Assembly (NCBI GenBank): GCA_017311185.1
Contig: JAESUZ010000343.1
Span: forward strand, 372,001-436,000
Reading direction: 5' to 3'
Length of the DNA stretch: 64,000 bases
DNA from: Proteles cristata cristata
Lineage: Eukaryota > Chordata > Mammalia > Carnivora > Hyaenidae
Shown here piece by piece: positions 22,886-34,933 of the stretch. The stretch's first letter is position 1; the number at the start of each line of letters is the position of its first letter. The notes under the pieces are model-generated. The model searched no databases and was not told the DNA's origin. It worked only from the letters and a program-made list of their open reading frames with translations. Made by a program: the position numbers and the translations under genes.

Positions 22886-24009
22886 ATTTTCTCATTCGCT
22901 TCTGCAAATGACAAAATGAGATGGCAGGATGACGGAAATACAGGTTAAGAAAAGCAGGGCATACTAGAGGGCCAAAATCTACTTTCTTCTCCTCCCTCAT
23001 TTGTTAATTTATTCTGAATTTCTATAACATGCTGCTTTGTACAAAGAAGAAAGTAAATGTGAGGTGGCATTTCTTAAAGAGAAACGTAAGATTGCAAGAG
23101 AAAGGAAGATTGCATTTTTTTCTTGTTCCATAATTCACTTCATTTCCCATTTTCTACAGGAGCCACTAGAACAAGGCAAAACTATTTGTATTTTTTAAAA
23201 GGCAGACTGTATTCTATCGTCTGTTCCCAAGATGAAATGAATAGAGGATCAATCCACAAACAGGCAAGGAAGGAGATCCCTCTCCACTCTCCTATCATGT
23301 GTCTCTTTGCCTGAAGTTACTCCTGGTCAAATGGAACAAAGGACCTTCTGGGATCTATCAGCAAACACCCTGTCCTATCTGTGTGTTAGCATAGTGTGAT
23401 GGGCTAGTCAGCGCATCACAAGTATTCATCCACTGCCTATGGTGTTTCAAGAAGATTGCAAGCCTCTGGGGGCAGAGGAAAACCACACGAACAGATGCTG
23501 TCCTATGGGACTTTCACTCTTAACATTACAAACAGACTTCACCCAAATAATTAAAACACTGGTAATACGCAAATTGTTATTTAAGAAAAGCACCATGTTG
23601 TGGTTAATCTCTTCCGGGTATATGTGAATGACCGCAGGCAAAGGTAACAGCGTTGAACACATGTTGGTTAAACTCTTACTAGAGATGCTACATTAAAGGT
23701 CTTAGCAAAACCCTTGGTACAGACTATATGTTCTATCAATGACAAAGAACATACAAATGGCCCCTTGCTAGTATCTAGCAGAGTTATGTATTTCTACTTC
23801 TAAATTCCAGTTCTCATCTCACTCAAATTACACTAAGAATGTTACAAAAGGCATTCTACTTTTATAGTATTAATTGGTGTACCAACCCCAAAAAGTTGGT
23901 GTACAAAGTGCCAAAAGGCCTAACTAATGGTGGGGATCTTTCCTCTCCTTTTCCTCACTACCTACCCTATATAAGGTCTCTATAAGCTGAATTCCTGGTC
24001 TATGACCAG
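22886..24009. other. Unannotated DNA
   Basis: No gene or repeat recognised. A local repeat, GGTGTACCAACCCC / GGTGTACAAAGTGCC near 23876-23912, is minor. Confidence 0.35.
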
Positions 24010-24175
24010 ATGATATAGTAGAGAAAGCATAGGAGTTAGACTTCACTAGACTTGGATGTAAGCTATGCTCGACCAGTGATTGGGCAGATAAACTTAAAAC
24101 ATTTGTGAAATGGAAAGAATAATACTTGCTGCTTAGAACTTCTAGGAGCCTAAGATGTGGGTACATATAAAAGGA
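24010..24175 (+). repeat. MIR, diverged
   Basis: The order AGCATAGGAGTTAGACTTC, CTTGGATGTAAGCTATGC, GTGATTGGGCAGATAAACTT, AATGGAAAGAATAATACTTG follows the MIR core on plus. Moderate divergence. Confidence 0.6.
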
Positions 24176-24261
24176 ACAACGAGGACCACAGGCAGGGAGG
24201 ACTGGGATGCTTGAGCTCTTCTTTGAGGACACACAAGATTCAATCTATATTTATTTATTTT

Positions 24262-24472
24262 AAAAAATGTTTAAATGTCTATTTACTTTTGAGAGAGAGA
24301 GACAGAGTGAGTGGATGAGGGGCAGAGAAAGAGCGAGATGCAGAATATGAAGCAGGCTCCAGGGTCTGACCTGTCAGCACAGAACCAGACACCGAGCTTG
24401 AACCCATGGACCGTAAGATCATGACCTGAGCCAAAGTTGGATGCTTAACCAATTGAGCCACTCAAGCGTCCC
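24262..24472 (-). mobile_element. CanSINE, full length
   Basis: Tail, CT region, cat-type body and head (GAGCCACTCAAGCGTCCC). TTCAATCTATATTTA upstream and TAAATTCTATATTTA downstream look like a diverged target-site duplication. Confidence 0.92.
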
Positions 24473-25709
24473 TAAATTCTATATTTAAAGGCCATAGATG
24501 ACAAGTCAGCCGTGCACTGATACCTTGCAAGGATAATGAAGTACTCTTCCCATTCGTCCTAAGCACAGTCTGAGCACAGATGTAAAGCGGTGATCAACTT
24601 TCTGCCAGCAAAGAGGCTCATAGGGGAAGACAGGGGCAGCCTGCTCTGGCACCTGTTTAAATACCCAAATGGGGCCCAAGTCAAACTCAAAGCACGTCAA
24701 GAGTGAACCTGCTTTCCCCGTTTCATCAAAGCTAAATGGAAGATCCTGTTGCTGCCTTACTTACAGCCTCATTCCAAACCGTCAGCTTGGGCTTCCTTTA
24801 TTATACCCTGCAGTCTCTAAATTGCTGTGCAGGATTTTCTGAGAACTAGTCTGTGAGAACATCGTGGGCTGCTGGTTGTATGCATGCACTTGCACAAATA
24901 AGTAATGGAGAGCTGGCTCAGGAAGGAGGACTTATATTTTTTTCTCCAAATGACATATTTGAGCATTAAAAACAATGTATTCTGTTCTCTTGCTAGCAAG
25001 GAATAATGAAACTAGAGAGTCGCCTTCCCAGCAGCTCTTGCCTTTGAATCGTGCAAAGCAGAAAGGATTCTCAGTTTATAGGCAGCAACAGCCTCCGGAA
25101 CCTACAGGAACATTGGCAAGAGCTCTGAAAACCTCCACAGCTAATTGGGAACCGGCTTATTAGTGACACTTTTGAGAGTCAGGTTGTCATTGAAGAGAAA
25201 CTAAGGAGAACACGGTGGGCGCTGTAGCCTGGAATTAGGCAGTGGGAGGGAGGGCTGGGTCCTTCTCCTCACAGGAACATTGCTCTGTAATTTTCTCGAA
25301 CGCTGTGCTCAGCTGCTTGCAAAAGCTCTGGATCCTGGGAGGCTGCACGCAGCACCTTAGCCTCCACAATTGCTTGAACACTATCCCCCACCAACCACAT
25401 TTGCAGAGCTCGGCGGCCATTTCGAAGATACCGTGAATTAGTTCCCACAACCCAGACAAACGTGTCCCGCCCTCTGAGTAGTAACCTTTTGAACACGCGT
25501 CCCCATTTTTTGTGTGTAGCTAACTCAAAGTGTTTATTTCATAGTCATAGACAATTCCAGTAGCAAATAATCCTCAGGGTTGTGTGTAAATATTGAAAAC
25601 TCAGTAAAGAGGAAAATAAGCTGAAGAATTAAATTAAAAAAAAATCACATGTCAAAATACCAGTCAGGTTATATTTAGAGTCAGGCTCTTGACACACCAT
25701 TAGAAAGGA
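24473..25709. other. Unannotated DNA including a GC-richer block
   Basis: The part at about 25000-25510 is richer in G+C and CpG than its surroundings and free of recognised repeats (see findings). No open frame over it has exon-like support. Confidence 0.35.
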
Positions 25710-25747
25710 ATTATTATTATTATTATTATCATCATCATTATTATTTT
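25710..25747. repeat. (ATT/ATC)n microsatellite
   Basis: About 12 triplets, TTA/TTATTA then ATC then ATT. Confidence 0.95.
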
Positions 25748-26576
25748 TAGGAAGGTGATTGCCAGTGGCAGGCCAGCTCTAGTCAAGCAGAATGCTATGT
25801 CCTGAGTGTTGCCTTTGAATTTCTCATGAGATGTGGCATTGATAACTGATGTGGGTTTCTCTGCTCCCTTCCTCTGGAAGGATGGTCCCTAATCTGGATA
25901 ACATGTTTTGAGTTCTGTGCTAAGATTCTGGTGCTCACCACCCCCACTCAAAGAAGATGAAGAAGAATCTGTGTCATTGTGCATTAGCAATGAGAGACCT
26001 TTGAGTTGGGTAAGCATACACCTCTTCCACTTGATATGCTCCCTGCTGGATGAAGTGATGGAATCTGCCTGCTGCCGGTAGAAGGAAGGAAGCCTAGATC
26101 CTTGAATGAACTCTTAGGTTCTATACCAGGGTGGGAACAACCCCAGGGAGCCTTTCTTGATGGTACCACAAGTCCATTTGAGCACCGAGATTGAATCATG
26201 AAAAATATAGTTGACAGGCATCTGTTTGCTGCCTTATTCCACCAGTTGCCTTTCTCATCTCAGCAAATTCACTCTCCTTTCCTCATAATAATGATTTAGC
26301 CTTTGTGTGTTCCATAATTCAACTCAACCTGTAATATGATAGTTCACTGAATCCCTCTTAGGCCCTTGCTTTTAACGTACACGGACACACACACACACAT
26401 ACCATCCCATACAAAAATGCATTTTAGGGGCATTCAGAATCACGTTGGTTGCCTACCCAATAGGTGGCCATTTTCCCCTCCCTTCTTCTTCACTGGAACA
26501 GTCTGCCTCCCACAAAAGAACCTAAAATATCAGTTTACAGCATTCCTAGATTTCTTGCTGCTAGAGTTGCTGATGT

Positions 26577-26932
26577 GACCCAGTTCTAGTGTGACCATGT
26601 GACAGTGTCCTAGAGTGGAAATATGACATGGTTATGGGGTACACTGCGGCAGTCCTGCAGGAGCAATGTGATGATGTGTCACATTTCTAGAGTGGCCACG
26701 TGACAAAGTTCTTGGGTGGCAAAGCGACACATTTCTCATATGGCCATGTGACACTATTCTGGGTTGTTCATGTGGCATAGGACTTGGGTGGCAATGTGAC
26801 ACAGGTCTCAGTTGGCTCTGGGACACAGTCCTCGGTTAGCAATGTAACATAGTTCTCCAGTGGCCATAGAAGCATTCCAGGGATGGCTATATCAGACGGG
26901 AGATGGCCATGTGAAACAGTTCTTGTCAATGA
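26577..26932. repeat. 24-bp minisatellite, about 14 diverged units
   Basis: Units approximate GTGGCCATGTGACACAGTTC plus four bases. The GAC core recurs at 26601, 26625, then 26678, 26702, 26726, 26750, 26774, 26798, 26822 and 26846, a 24-bp spacing with one slip. Because 24 is a multiple of three, minus-strand frames remain open and read as degenerate octapeptides (SHGH-type). No evidence of a gene. Confidence 0.88.
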
Positions 26933-27597
26933 AGTCTGAAAGAGCTCTGACAGAGAACCTTCAGGAAGTTCTCCCATATAAAGAGTCTCCCATATAAAGA
27001 GGGATCTGGAAAAAGACCCTTCTCACCACTAGGACCTCCCCTTTCCTTTTCTCTTTGGAACACATTTACATGAGGTTAAACAAATTCAACATTTAGTACA
27101 TTCTCAGTACATCAAGTGTCAGTAACATCAATATGTCTTCCTGTTTTCCAACTACATCAATACAAAAGGAGACTTTCACTAAAAATAAATTTGAGTAGAA
27201 CCCTACTTCACTTGAAACCTCTCCGTTTCAATCCCTAGAACCAAAGTATAGCCTGAAGAAAGGAGATAGAGTAAGTAGGGGGAAAATTTGAACTGAATAG
27301 GAGATTACAAGTTAAAAAGAATGTGTTTGGCTCTGAGTAACTGAAATGAGACTTGTTAAGATAAATGAGACTTTTATTGAGTAAACTGAGATGCCAATTA
27401 GGAAACTGGGTACCTAGTAGAAAACGAAGTACCACTGAACATGCAAAGTACCAATTATTGGCTGAAACAAATGCAAATCATATTTAGGCCCCCAACAAAT
27501 TGAGACTATAGTAAAGAAGTCAAGTAGATTTAAAGTACTTCCCAAATTTCATTCAAATTTATTTTGCATACTCACAATAGATGCATTCTTTCAAATA
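26933..27597. other. Unannotated DNA
   Basis: Contains a short direct repeat, CTCCCATATAAAGAG at about 26971 and 26987. Nothing else recognised. Confidence 0.35.
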
Positions 27598-27605
27598 TTT
27601 TTTTA

Positions 27606-27787
27606 AATTTTAAATATTTATTTATTTTTGAGAGAGAGAGTGTGAGCAGGGAAGAGGCAGAAAGAAGGGGAGACACAGAACTCAAAGTGGGCTTCAGGCT
27701 CCAGGCTCCACGCTGTCAGCGCAGAACTGAACGTGGGGCTCAAACTCACAACCTGTGAGATCATGCCCTGTGCTGAAGCCAGGGGCC
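27606..27787 (-). mobile_element. CanSINE with deleted head
   Basis: Tail, CT region and cat-type body are present. The promoter-proximal segment that should read AGTCGGATGCTTAACCGACTGAGC-like is absent: TGCTGAAGCC joins directly to AGGGGCCCC. Flanking TCTTTCAAATATTTTTTTAA and CCTTTCAAACATTTTAAATA look like diverged duplications. The A box is lost, so the copy is transcriptionally dead. Confidence 0.88.
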
Positions 27788-28288
27788 CCTTTCAAACATT
27801 TTAAATAACATGAATCAAAACAAGCAGCCTCTGAATATATGGGTTTAATCCCATCTTACGCCCTCTCCCCTTATCCCCCAAAGTTATGTACAAAATAAAG
27901 ATCCAGGCTTGCTCCTAACTTTTATTCAGTAATACAAAACAAATTTTGCTTCCCATTTTGCTTTCAGGACCTAATAATTTTGTACACAACTAAGATAAAT
28001 GTCTCACAAAGAGGAGGCAGATAAACTTCCACATATTGGGAGGGGGGTGGGGATCTGAAAATATATTATTCATGAAACATTCTTGAAAACTTATTTTAAA
28101 AACTACTCCAACAGACCAAGCCATACATTAATATTTGAAGCTCCAGGATGAGGAAGGCTTAAAAATTGCTGATAAGTGAAAATGCTGATGAATTCAAGTT
28201 AAGTTTGAAACAATGATAATAAATATGAATATTTTTAAATTAAGGGAAATACATATTAAAAACTGTTTAGCTCTCACCATTTTTAGGT

Positions 28289-28485
28289 TTATATATTTTT
28301 TTTTTTTTTGAGAGAGAAATCTTGTGTGGAGAAGGAGTGGAGAGAGAGAGAAATTCCCAAACAGGTTTGGCACCATCAGCTCAGGGTCCGATGTGGGGCT
28401 TGAACTCACAAATCATGAGATCATGCATGACCTGAGCCAAAATCAAGAGTAGGGCACTTAATGACTGAGCCACCCAGGTGTCTCT
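28289..28485 (-). mobile_element. CanSINE, diverged
   Basis: Poly(T), a shortened CT region, body (GCTCAGGGTCCGATGTGGGG) and head (GAGCCACCCAGGTGTCTC). TAGCTCTCACCATTTTTAGG upstream and TAGCTTTCACCTTTTAATGG downstream are the probable target-site duplications. Confidence 0.88.
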
Positions 28486-28494
28486 AGCTTTCAC

Positions 28495-29165
28495 CTTTTA
28501 ATGGTCATTTGAGTTGTTTCTACTTTTTGGCTATTATAAAAACAGCTGCCACAAAGATTTTTGTACATTTTGTGAACATATACTTTTACCATCATTTGCA
28601 TTTTTATATAAATACTATAATTCAGCTTGTTACCAAACAAAATCTGCCTGGAATTTGATTGGTACCACATTGAACCTGTACATCCAATGGGGAAAATTGT
28701 CATTTTGACAACATTGAGGCTTATGATCTGTGAATAGATACATCTTTTAAGTTATTTATTTTTTAATATCTCTCTGCAGTGTTTTGAAGTTGTAGCATAG
28801 CTATATATCTTCTGTTAAATTTACACCTGTAATCGTCATGTTTTTAGTCCTGTTATAGACAGTCCTCTTAAAAATTTTAATGTGTGACTGTTTGGTGCTA
28901 GGATGTAGAAATGCAATTGAATTTGCACGTTGATCTTGTATCCTGCCAACTTACCAAACTCCTGTATTAGAATTTATTAGTTCTAGCAGAGCTTTTGGTC
29001 AATTACATCAGATAATCTACACATATAGTCATGTTATCTGCAAATAAAGACAGTTTTAATTCTACCTTTCCAATCTAGATGCTTTTCTCCTTATTCTTGC
29101 CTTACAGCATCTGACAGAATCTCCAATATGATGGCGAATAGTTGTGGTGACAGCAGACATCTTCA
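28495..29165 (-). mobile_element. L1 ORF2 (reverse-transcriptase region) fragment
   Basis: Plus-strand text such as GGTACCACATTGAACCTGTA, ACCAAACTCCTGTATTAGAA and TCATGTTATCTGCAAATAAA is the reverse complement of mammalian L1 ORF2 RT-region sequence. Stops are frequent and the fragment is old. Confidence 0.75.
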
Positions 29166-29638
29166 GTTTTCCAACGGGGCTTGTGTAAAATTGGGATCAT
29201 GGAAATTATCAGAAATCCCTGCATTGTCTACCTCACAGATGTCCCCACCAAAGAGTGGAAATCATCCTTCTTTCCTTGCTTGCACTCAGTACTCAACTTT
29301 GACATTTCTCCCCAGTCCATTTTTCAATGTTTCAGTAATATTAGCCCAATTTAGTAACTTGGCTCTTAGACACAAGTGTTAAGGTAGGAACCAATGTATG
29401 CACTCCCAGTTTTATTGAGTGTCTCCTGAATATATAAAACGAATCCCTCATTATGCCTTATCGGTCATTGGCTTACCTCCAAGACCTTGTCTCTTGTTCT
29501 TAGCCAAAGGCTTCAATAACCAATTTCCAGAAAATAGGAAAGGTGCCATTTGACGCTTTATATTACCTTGCTATATCTGCATGCATTGATTTTCTTTCCC
29601 TTACTACAGGATATTGTGTGTTGTCCCATTACCACAAA
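29166..29638. other. Unannotated DNA
   Basis: No gene or repeat recognised. The plus frame at 29128-29382 starts in the L1 remnant and is not supported. Confidence 0.35.
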
Positions 29639-29655
29639 AAGTAGAACCAATGTTC

Positions 29656-29869
29656 ACAGGGAGCCTTGGTGGCTCAGTCAGTTATGCGTCTGGCTTCGGC
29701 TCAGGTCATGATCTTAACACTTGTGAGTTTGAGCCCTGCGTTGGGCTCTGGGCTGACAGCTAGGAGCCTGCAGCCTTCTTCGGATTCCGTTTCTCCCTTT
29801 CTCTGCTCTTCCCCCGCTCATGCTCTGTGTCTCAAAAATAAATACATGTTAAAATTTTTTTAAAAAAAT
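29656..29869 (+). mobile_element. CanSINE, young, exact target-site duplication
   Basis: A full-length copy from GGGAGCCTTGGTGGCTCAG to the A-rich tail. AAGTAGAACCAATGTTC occurs exactly at 29639-29655 and 29870-29886. Perfect flanks imply a fairly recent insertion. Confidence 0.96.
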
Positions 29870-29944
29870 AAGTAGAACCAATGTTCTATTCCAATTATTT
29901 TTTTTTTCTCTTTTCAGGAATAACTAAATTACCTGAGCTAAAAC

Positions 29945-30662
29945 TGTAACCTCTCTCATTCACTCATTCATTCATTCTTTCAAGCATCCAATCAACAAAT
30001 ATTTTCTAAGTAGAACCAGGAACCATTCCAGGCATAGAAGATACAGTGGTAAGAAAAATATACATCATCTGCTATATTACCTTAAAAAACAGAAAGAATT
30101 ACAATTCCAATAAGATATGATATCCTAGGATGGATATTGGGCATGAGGGAACAAACAATTAAGGTCAGTGAGTCAAAGAGAGCATTAGCATTAGGCATTA
30201 GTCAGGTAAAGAGATAAGGAAAGTTCCAGAGAGAGGAAGCAGATGGCCAAAAGGCCTTGAAGTTAAAAAAAAAATTGAGTGTAACATGTTTGAAGAATTA
30301 TAGAATTTTATGTTGGGTCTACTGTGAAGACAAGAGCAGAGCAATGGCTGGGTTGCACAGGGTCAATTCACGCAAGTCATGCACTGTCGATACAATGTTT
30401 AAGACAATAGAAAGACAACAAAGCTTCTAAGCATGGAAATGACACAATTAGGTTTTAAGGGTTTGTTGATACAATTTGGCTGTAGTACGGAGATTAGGCT
30501 GGAGGATAGATTTGCATCAGGAAATCCACTAGGAGGTGTTTGCAGTGACCCAGCCTTGAGTGGATAAAAGGTGAAATTAGTTAGGTTCACAGCAGTGGAC
30601 AAAACTGAGACGTGGTTAGCAGGCAGTTTCAAGAGAACATAGATTGCTAAATTCAATGTCAA
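29945..30662 (-). mobile_element. L2-like remnant
   Basis: CATTCATTCTTTCAAGCATC, ATTCCAGGCATAGAAGATAC, CAAAAGGCCTTGAAG, GGTTTTAAGGGTTTG and GTTTGCAGTGACCCAG occur in the order of the reverse-complemented L2 3' half. Strongly diverged. Confidence 0.5.
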
Positions 30663-30960
30663 AGCCGGGGGCAGGATGTTGAATGATTATGAAGATGTTA
30701 AAGATAACTTGGTTTCTGTCTCTAGCCAAATTTAGCTATGCAGTACAGAAGGAAAACTGATGAATTCAAAATTGAGAGATTGAATGTGAAAGCCAAAAGC
30801 AAATAAATGTCCAGTGGCCAATTGCATACATGGCTTTGAAACTCAAGAGATGTCAAAGCAAAAGTGACTATATGAAAGCTGTCATATTTAATTTAAAATT
30901 TTCACCTGACATTACTTTCGTCTTTAATATTTTTATGCCTTTTAAATAATCTTTTAAAAT

Positions 30961-31565
30961 GTGAGTTCCGTGTTCCTCAAAAAGTTAAAAATAGAACTAC
31001 TTTACAACCTAGCAATTGTACTTACTAGGTATTTACACCAAAATACAAAAATGCTAATTCAGGGGATACATACACCTCAGTTTATAGAAGCAATATCAAC
31101 AATAGCCAAATTATGGAAAGAGCCCAAATATCCAATAACTGGTGAATGGATAAAGAAGATGTGGTATGTGTGTACAATGGACTATTACTCCGTCAGAAAA
31201 AAAGAATGAAATATTGCCATTTGCAATGACATGGACAGAACTAGAGAGTATAATGCTAAGTGAAATAACTGAGTCAGAGAGGGAAATACCATATGATTGT
31301 GCTTATATCTGGAATTTAAGAAACAAAACAAATGAGCAAAAGAAACCTAGAAACACACTCAACTATAGAGAATGAACTGATGGTTACCAGAGGAAAGGTG
31401 GGTGGGGGAGAGGCAATGAGTTAAATAGGTGATGGGGATTAAGGAGGGCACTTGTGATATGCACTGGGTCTCGGATATAAGTAATGAATCGCTAAATTCT
31501 ACACCTGAAACTAAGAGTACACTGTAGGTTAAGTAATTGGAATTCAAATGCAAACTAAAAGAAAT
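30961..31565 (+). mobile_element. L1 3' portion (ORF2 end + 3'UTR)
   Basis: Starts at GTTCCTCAAAAAGTTAAAAA and includes a frame with WKEPKYPITGEWIKKMWYV, typical of the ORF2 C-terminus. The 3'UTR runs to AAACTAAAAGAAAT. TGAGTTCC at 30962 and 31567 may be the remains of the target-site duplication. Older than the L1 at 5745. Confidence 0.85.
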
Positions 31566-31569
31566 TTGA

Positions 31570-32464
31570 GTTCCACATCACTGACTTAGTTTTCGGGTAC
31601 AGAATTTATATTAAATGTGCAATCCATTTTTACTAAATTCACCTTTACTAATTCACCTTTCCTCATTTTATCCATATCCTCTTATATGTTGCACACATAG
31701 CTGTGATTGTATTGAGGCTGTCAAGCGGTTTCCAAATTCGCTTTGGGTTTCTGTAGTAAAACATTTTTCAGAACTACACTCATTCATTTCCCATTGAGGA
31801 TGTTTTCACTCCAATGTAATATAACCTTTTTTTTTTTTCCTCAGGAGCCCTGAGTAAATTTGTCCTCTCACTCATTCTCAGCCAAAAAGATTCTCTTATT
31901 TTGGGTCCTCACAGAAGCTGATCCTGAGAAAAATAATCTAATGTATGTACTTGGGGCAGGGGGATGTAAGAAACACTGACAGAAAAATGAGAAGATACAG
32001 GAAATAATAGTCATGAATAAAGGGTGAATCATCAAACCAGCTACATCTGTGAGTAAATCCATGGGAAAACTCTGGGAACCAGTCCACAATTCACACCTGG
32101 GTATTATTTCACCTGTGGGGCCAGGGAGCTCTGAATAACCTTAGGTGGGTGATGTCACACTTTTGGGTAGACATGCATTCCACAGCTTAGGTGAAAGCTA
32201 CCAGGTAAAGAAATGGACAAAGACCATTAGTCTTTGATATTTGACCTGTCAAAGACTGCTGAAGCGTTAAGTCCTGGGCAATGTGGCACACAAGGTCTGC
32301 TACAACAACTCACTTTTTTCCCAACGTGCAGGGAGTATGAATGTCACTTTGTTCTCTTTACTTATTCTGTTTCACCCCCAACTGAATAGAACAATTCTGT
32401 TGATAACCAATGGAAGTTAGAATCAGACTCCACAGTTAAAGGCTCTGCATGTCATAGACTTAAG
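31570..32464. other. Unannotated DNA
   Basis: A T-run at 31829-31840 precedes CCTCAGGAGCCCTGAG. Nothing else recognised. Confidence 0.35.
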
Positions 32465-32892
32465 TTTGTGTTCCCCCCAAATTCATCTGTTGAAGCCCTA
32501 ACCTGCAGTGAGACTGTATTTGCAGATAGGGGCTCTAAGGAAGTAATTAAGTTTAAATGAGGTCATAAGGGTGGGGCCCTGACCCAATAGAATTAGTGAC
32601 CTTATAAGAAGAGGCACCAGAGTACGCATACTCACTCTTCTTCCCTCTCTCTTTCTCTTTCTTGTCCTTTCTTCCTCACTTTCTCTCCTCTCCATCTCTC
32701 TCTCTCTCTCTCTCTTGTTCTTCCCTCTCTCCCTCCTACAAGCCAACCCAGGAGGCCTCAGAATGAAAGCTACTTGTCAGCACCTTGAGCTGGGACTTTT
32801 CAGCCTCCAGAACTATGAGAAATACATTTCTGTTGTTTAAACCACCCAGACTGTGGTATTTTTTAATGGCAGCACGAGCAGACTAACAAACC
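32465..32892 (+). mobile_element. MST/MLT-type solo LTR (ERVL-MaLR)
   Basis: Near-consensus blocks: GTGTTCCCCCCAAATTCATC, TGTTGAAGCCCTAACCTGCA, GACCTTATAAGAAGAGGCAC (TATA-like), CAGCCTCCAGAACTATGAGA, TTTCTGTTGTTTAAACCACC and the end GAGCAGACTAACAAA. A CT-rich stretch (32641-32730) has expanded in its middle. No internal proviral sequence adjoins it. Confidence 0.85.
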
Positions 32893-32919
32893 TCCATAAG
32901 ACTGCCCTGACTTCAGATG

Positions 32920-33510
32920 CCAGACACGCTTCAGGAGTCCCTTGGCCACCTGCACTTCTAACTGACTATAAATTCAAGGGTTTCTACAACCCCTCCAGGT
33001 TCAATAATTCACTAAAATGACTTACAGAGCTCAGTCAAGCGCTATACATATGATTGCAGCTTTAATATAAAAGATACACACAGGACAATGTCTGGGAGGG
33101 AGTGCAGTTTCCACACACTTTCCTGTGGGGTTGGGGCATGTAATTCTCCTGCACACCAATGTGTTCTCTGCTGGGCTTCACTGTCGGCAATGTTTTTGTT
33201 TGTTTGTTTGTTTTAATCAAGGTTTCATTATGTAGGTATGACTGGTGGACTCATTGGCCATGTAATTGAGCTCAATTCCTATCCCTCCTCCCTTCTCTAG
33301 AGGTTGAGAAGCTGGCTGATACCATGTGGCTCAAAGCTCAAACTGTCATCACATGGTTGGTCTTTCTGGCTTAGTATATGATATGCCCCCATCATGAGTC
33401 ACTCATTAGCAAAACATATGAAAGCCTCCAATAAGTAAAAACAAGTTTCTATATTCAAGAAATTACAAGGGTTTAGTATCCCTTTTAGAAGACAGGGACA
33501 AAGACCAAGA
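32920..33510. mobile_element. LTR-like repeat, family unassigned
   Basis: CAATAATTCACTAAAATGAC, TTACAGAGCTCAGTCAAG, TTAATATAAAAGATACACAC and TTTCATTATGTAGGTATGAC occur in the order of a common mammalian LTR read in reverse. A (TTTG)n-like run near 33195-33212 lies inside. Boundaries are approximate. Confidence 0.45.
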
Positions 33511-33714
33511 AAATTCTTTATTATACGATCTCTCTATGTGGAGACAGTTGAGTCTTTTTTGATTAGATTGGAAAGAGAGTTGTTATGTATTACCACTAAT
33601 TTCTCATTTCTAGTAAGCTTTCATTTATTGTATTTTTCATCCCAAGAATCTTTATTTCCTCTTCCCAATCTTCTGAAATAATAGAATATATTAAAACTCT
33701 GTTCTTTTCTGTGA

Positions 33715-34858
33715 AAGACACTGTCAAGAGAATGAAAAGACAAAGTACAAACTGGGAGGAAATATTTGCAAAAGACGCATCTGATAAAGGACTTGTACTT
33801 AAAATATACAAAGAACTCTTAAATCTCAACAATAAAAAAAAACAAACAACACGATTAACAAATGGGCCAAATACCTAAATGGATACAACACCAAAGAAAA
33901 TTTGCAGGTGGCAAATAAGCATATGAAAAGATGCTCCGTGTAATGTGTCATCAGGGAAATACAAATTAAAATGAGATACTGGGACACACCTATTAGAATG
34001 GCCAAAATCCAATGATAACAAATTTTGGTGAGGATGTGGAGCATTAAAAAAAATCTCTCACACATTGCTATTGGAATGCAGAGTGTTACAGCCATTTTAA
34101 AAGGCAGTTTGGCAGTTTCTTACAAAACGAAACACACTCTTACCATGTGATCCAACACTCTTGCTCCTTGGTATTTATCCAAAAAAGTTGAAAACTTATG
34201 ACCACACAAAGCCTGCACACAGACGTTTATACCAGCTTCATTCACAGTTGCCGAAACCTGGAAGCAACGAAGATGTTCTCTAATATGTGAGTGGATAAAT
34301 AAATTGTAGTACATCCAGGCAATGGCATATTATTAACACCAAAAAGAAATGAGGTATCTAACTGTGGAAATACATAGGAGAAGCTGAAACGCATGCTACA
34401 AAGTGAAAGAGGCCAATCTCAAAAGTCTCCATATGGTATGAATCCAACTATATGACATTCTGGAAAAGGCAAAACTATGGAGATGGTGAAACAAATCAGT
34501 GATTTCCAGGGATTAGGAGGGAAGGAGGGGTGAACAGGTGGAGCATGAAGGATTTTTAGGACTGTGGAAATACTTTGTAGGAAACTACAATGGTAGAATC
34601 ATGTCAGTATACATTTGTCCAAACCCATAGAATGTAGAATGTTCAAGAGTGAATCCCGGCCCAAACTAGACTTCAGGTGACAATAATGTAACAATGTAGG
34701 CTCATCAGTTATAAGAAATGCACCACTCTGTGGATGGTGATGATAATGAGAGAACTAGGCAAATGGGGGCAAGAAGTATATGGGAAATCTCTGCATCTTC
34801 CATGCAATTTTGCTGTGAACCTAAAATTACTTTTGAAAATAAAGTCTATCAAGAAAAA
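33715..34858 (+). mobile_element. Old L1 (ORF2 end and 3'UTR)
   Basis: GGGAGGAAATATTTGCAAAA, ACAAATGGGCCAAATACCTA, CATCAGGGAAATACAAATTA and TGGTATTTATCCAAAAAAGT are ORF2 3' landmarks. The 3'UTR ends at TTTTGAAAATAAAGTCTATC followed by an A-rich tail. Many frame breaks. This is an L1M-type element, older than the other L1s. Confidence 0.85.
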
Positions 34859-34933
34859 AACAATCTATATCCCCAGAATAACTTACTTTCTTCTAGGACT
34901 CTTATTTATGAAAGTTATACAATCCAAATGAAT

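Noticed and set aside
22470..22919. 149-codon histidine-rich open frame
   Set aside because: Produced by CAT/CAC triplet repeats. The opposite strand and other frames are equally open.
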